Assembly: GCA_023424725.1 (NCBI GenBank)
Contig: JAFADQ010000070.1
Location: forward strand, 1 to 7,740
Length of the DNA stretch: 7,740 nt
Direction: 5' to 3'
Source of the DNA: Bacteroidota bacterium
Lineage (GTDB): Bacteria > Bacteroidota > Bacteroidia > Cytophagales > Hymenobacteraceae
This document shows, one piece after another, positions 7,196 to 7,740 of the stretch. The translations under genes and the position numbers were made by a program. Below the pieces are notes generated by a model. The model searched no databases, was not told where the DNA came from, and worked only from the letters and a program-made list of their open reading frames with translations. How positions within the stretch are numbered: position 1 is the stretch's first letter; every line of letters begins with the position of its first letter.

Positions 7196-7207
7196 CTTAT
7201 CGATAAG
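7196..7207. promoter_or_regulatory. 12-bp perfect palindrome, possible operator
   Basis: CTTATCGATAAG is a perfect 12-bp palindrome in the gap between divergent genes. It sits 73-84 nt before the serine lyase start and 12 nt before a TATAAAG stretch (7219-7225). The size and position would suit a dimeric repressor or activator site for either gene. A single palindrome of this length can also arise by chance in AT-rich DNA. Confidence 0.35.
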
Positions 7208-7246
7208 CGAAGGGCAACTATAAAGCAAACCGTTGTTTTTTTGTCG

Positions 7247-7276
7247 CACTACGCAGTACGCACTACTCACTACGCA
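7247..7276. repeat. 7-bp tandem repeat (CACTACG) x4 next to a start codon
   Basis: Four in-phase heptamers run from 7247 to 7274: CACTACG, CAGTACG, CACTACT and CACTACG, followed by CA. The array ends 3 bases before the ATG at 7280, so it fills the leader where a ribosome binding site would lie. Units differ from the consensus at no more than one base. Changes in copy number would alter the leader but not the reading frame. Confidence 0.8.
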
Positions 7277-7279
7277 ATT

Positions 7280-7740
7280 ATGTCTATACTTTTTAACGAC
7301 TTCGCCACCTGGAAATCGCACTGCGAAAAGAATAACCTGAAGCTTTGGCAACCGGTGCTGGAATATGAGATGGACCAGAAAGGCCGCGGCGAAGAAGAAA
7401 TCTGGACCGGGCTGGAAAAAGCCTATAACGTAATGCGCGAAGCCGTGCAAACCGGACTTACTGATGATATGACTTCCCGCTCCGGAATGGTGAACAACGG
7501 CGCCAAAAAAGTGCGGCAATCGCCGGTAACGGTGCTGTCGCCGGAGTTTAAAACACTGGTGGTGGCAGCATTGGGCGCTAAAGAAGTAAACTCCTGCATG
7601 GGCCGCGTGGTGGCTGCCCCTACTGCCGGCGCTTCGGGTATTTTGCCGGGCGTGCTTACCACCCTGCAAAGCCTGCACAATTTACCCGACCGAACCATTC
7701 ATGAAGCATTACTTGTAGCGGCCGGAATTGCCCTTATCAT
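7280..7740 (+). CDS. sdaAA: L-serine ammonia-lyase (Fe-S), alpha subunit, N-terminal part
   Basis: The frame opens at ATG 7280 and is still open at the window's end, giving 153 codons of what is usually a protein of about 290 residues. The enzyme deaminates L-serine to pyruvate and ammonia in the cytoplasm, using an oxygen-sensitive [4Fe-4S] cluster. The recognisable block is NSCMGRVVAAPTAGASGILPGVL (residues 104-126), which matches the family's strongly conserved GRIVAAPTAG region, preceded by SRSGMVNNGAKKV (66-78). The cluster-binding Cys residues expected nearer the C terminus are beyond the window. The N terminus lacks the beta (ACT-type) region, so this looks like a split alpha subunit rather than the fused form; a beta gene is not visible. 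The ATG is chosen because the similarity begins soon after it and no in-frame earlier start fits. A heptamer repeat lies directly upstream and there is no Shine-Dalgarno site. Confidence 0.9.
   Translation, partial: MSILFNDFATWKSHCEKNNLKLWQPVLEYEMDQKGRGEEEIWTGLEKAYNVMREAVQTGLTDDMTSRSGMVNNGAKKVRQSPVTVLSPEFKTLVVAALGAKEVNSCMGRVVAAPTAGASGILPGVLTTLQSLHNLPDRTIHEALLVAAGIALI

Noticed and set aside
7193..7678. Open minus-strand frames opposite the serine lyase gene (7193-7678 and 7423-7698)
   Set aside because: Both lie antisense to a clear enzyme gene, their translations are of low complexity (His, Ala, Arg rich) with no recognisable domain, and neither has a promoter-like element.

Overview
The window is ordinary chromosomal DNA from a member of the Bacteroidota, most likely order Cytophagales (a Hymenobacteraceae/Pontibacter-like genome is my best guess; this is inference). 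The evidence is a secreted protein ending in a type IX secretion sorting domain, a DUF4199-type membrane protein, a Bacteroidota-style YfhO-family protein, TAnnTTTG-type -7 promoter elements, A-rich leaders lacking Shine-Dalgarno sequences, and AT-rich intergenic DNA between genes of moderate GC.

Layout from left to right: the 3' end of clpB (+, 1-549); a shared hairpin terminator; a T9SS-sorted secreted protein (-, 695-1696); a divergent AT-rich gap; a small exported protein with 11-residue helix-forming repeats (+, 2023-2517); a convergent gap holding two strong terminators; a four-helix DUF4199-type membrane protein (-, 2902-3369); a 493-nt gap ending in the terminator of the next gene; an outer-membrane beta-barrel protein (-, 3863-4534); a large YfhO-family polytopic membrane protein (-, 4596-7046); a divergent regulatory gap with a 12-bp palindrome, small hairpins and a heptamer repeat; and the 5' part of the alpha-subunit gene of Fe-S L-serine ammonia-lyase (+, from 7280, running off the window).

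The genes do not form one obvious pathway. Most look like single-gene transcription units, each with its own terminator. The exception is the YfhO-family gene and the beta-barrel gene, which lie in tandem 61 nt apart with no terminator between them, although the second has its own -7 element. A theme of envelope and stress biology runs through the set (protein disaggregase, secreted, periplasmic and outer-membrane proteins), but that is context rather than proof of linkage.

I found no CRISPR array, insertion sequence, tRNA, rRNA or convincing new multigene system. The most interesting items are the hendecad-repeat exported protein, two very short in-phase tandem repeats that abut coding ends (9-bp units after clpB, 7-bp units before the serine lyase gene), and the small palindromes in the divergent promoter region near 7.1-7.2 kb.
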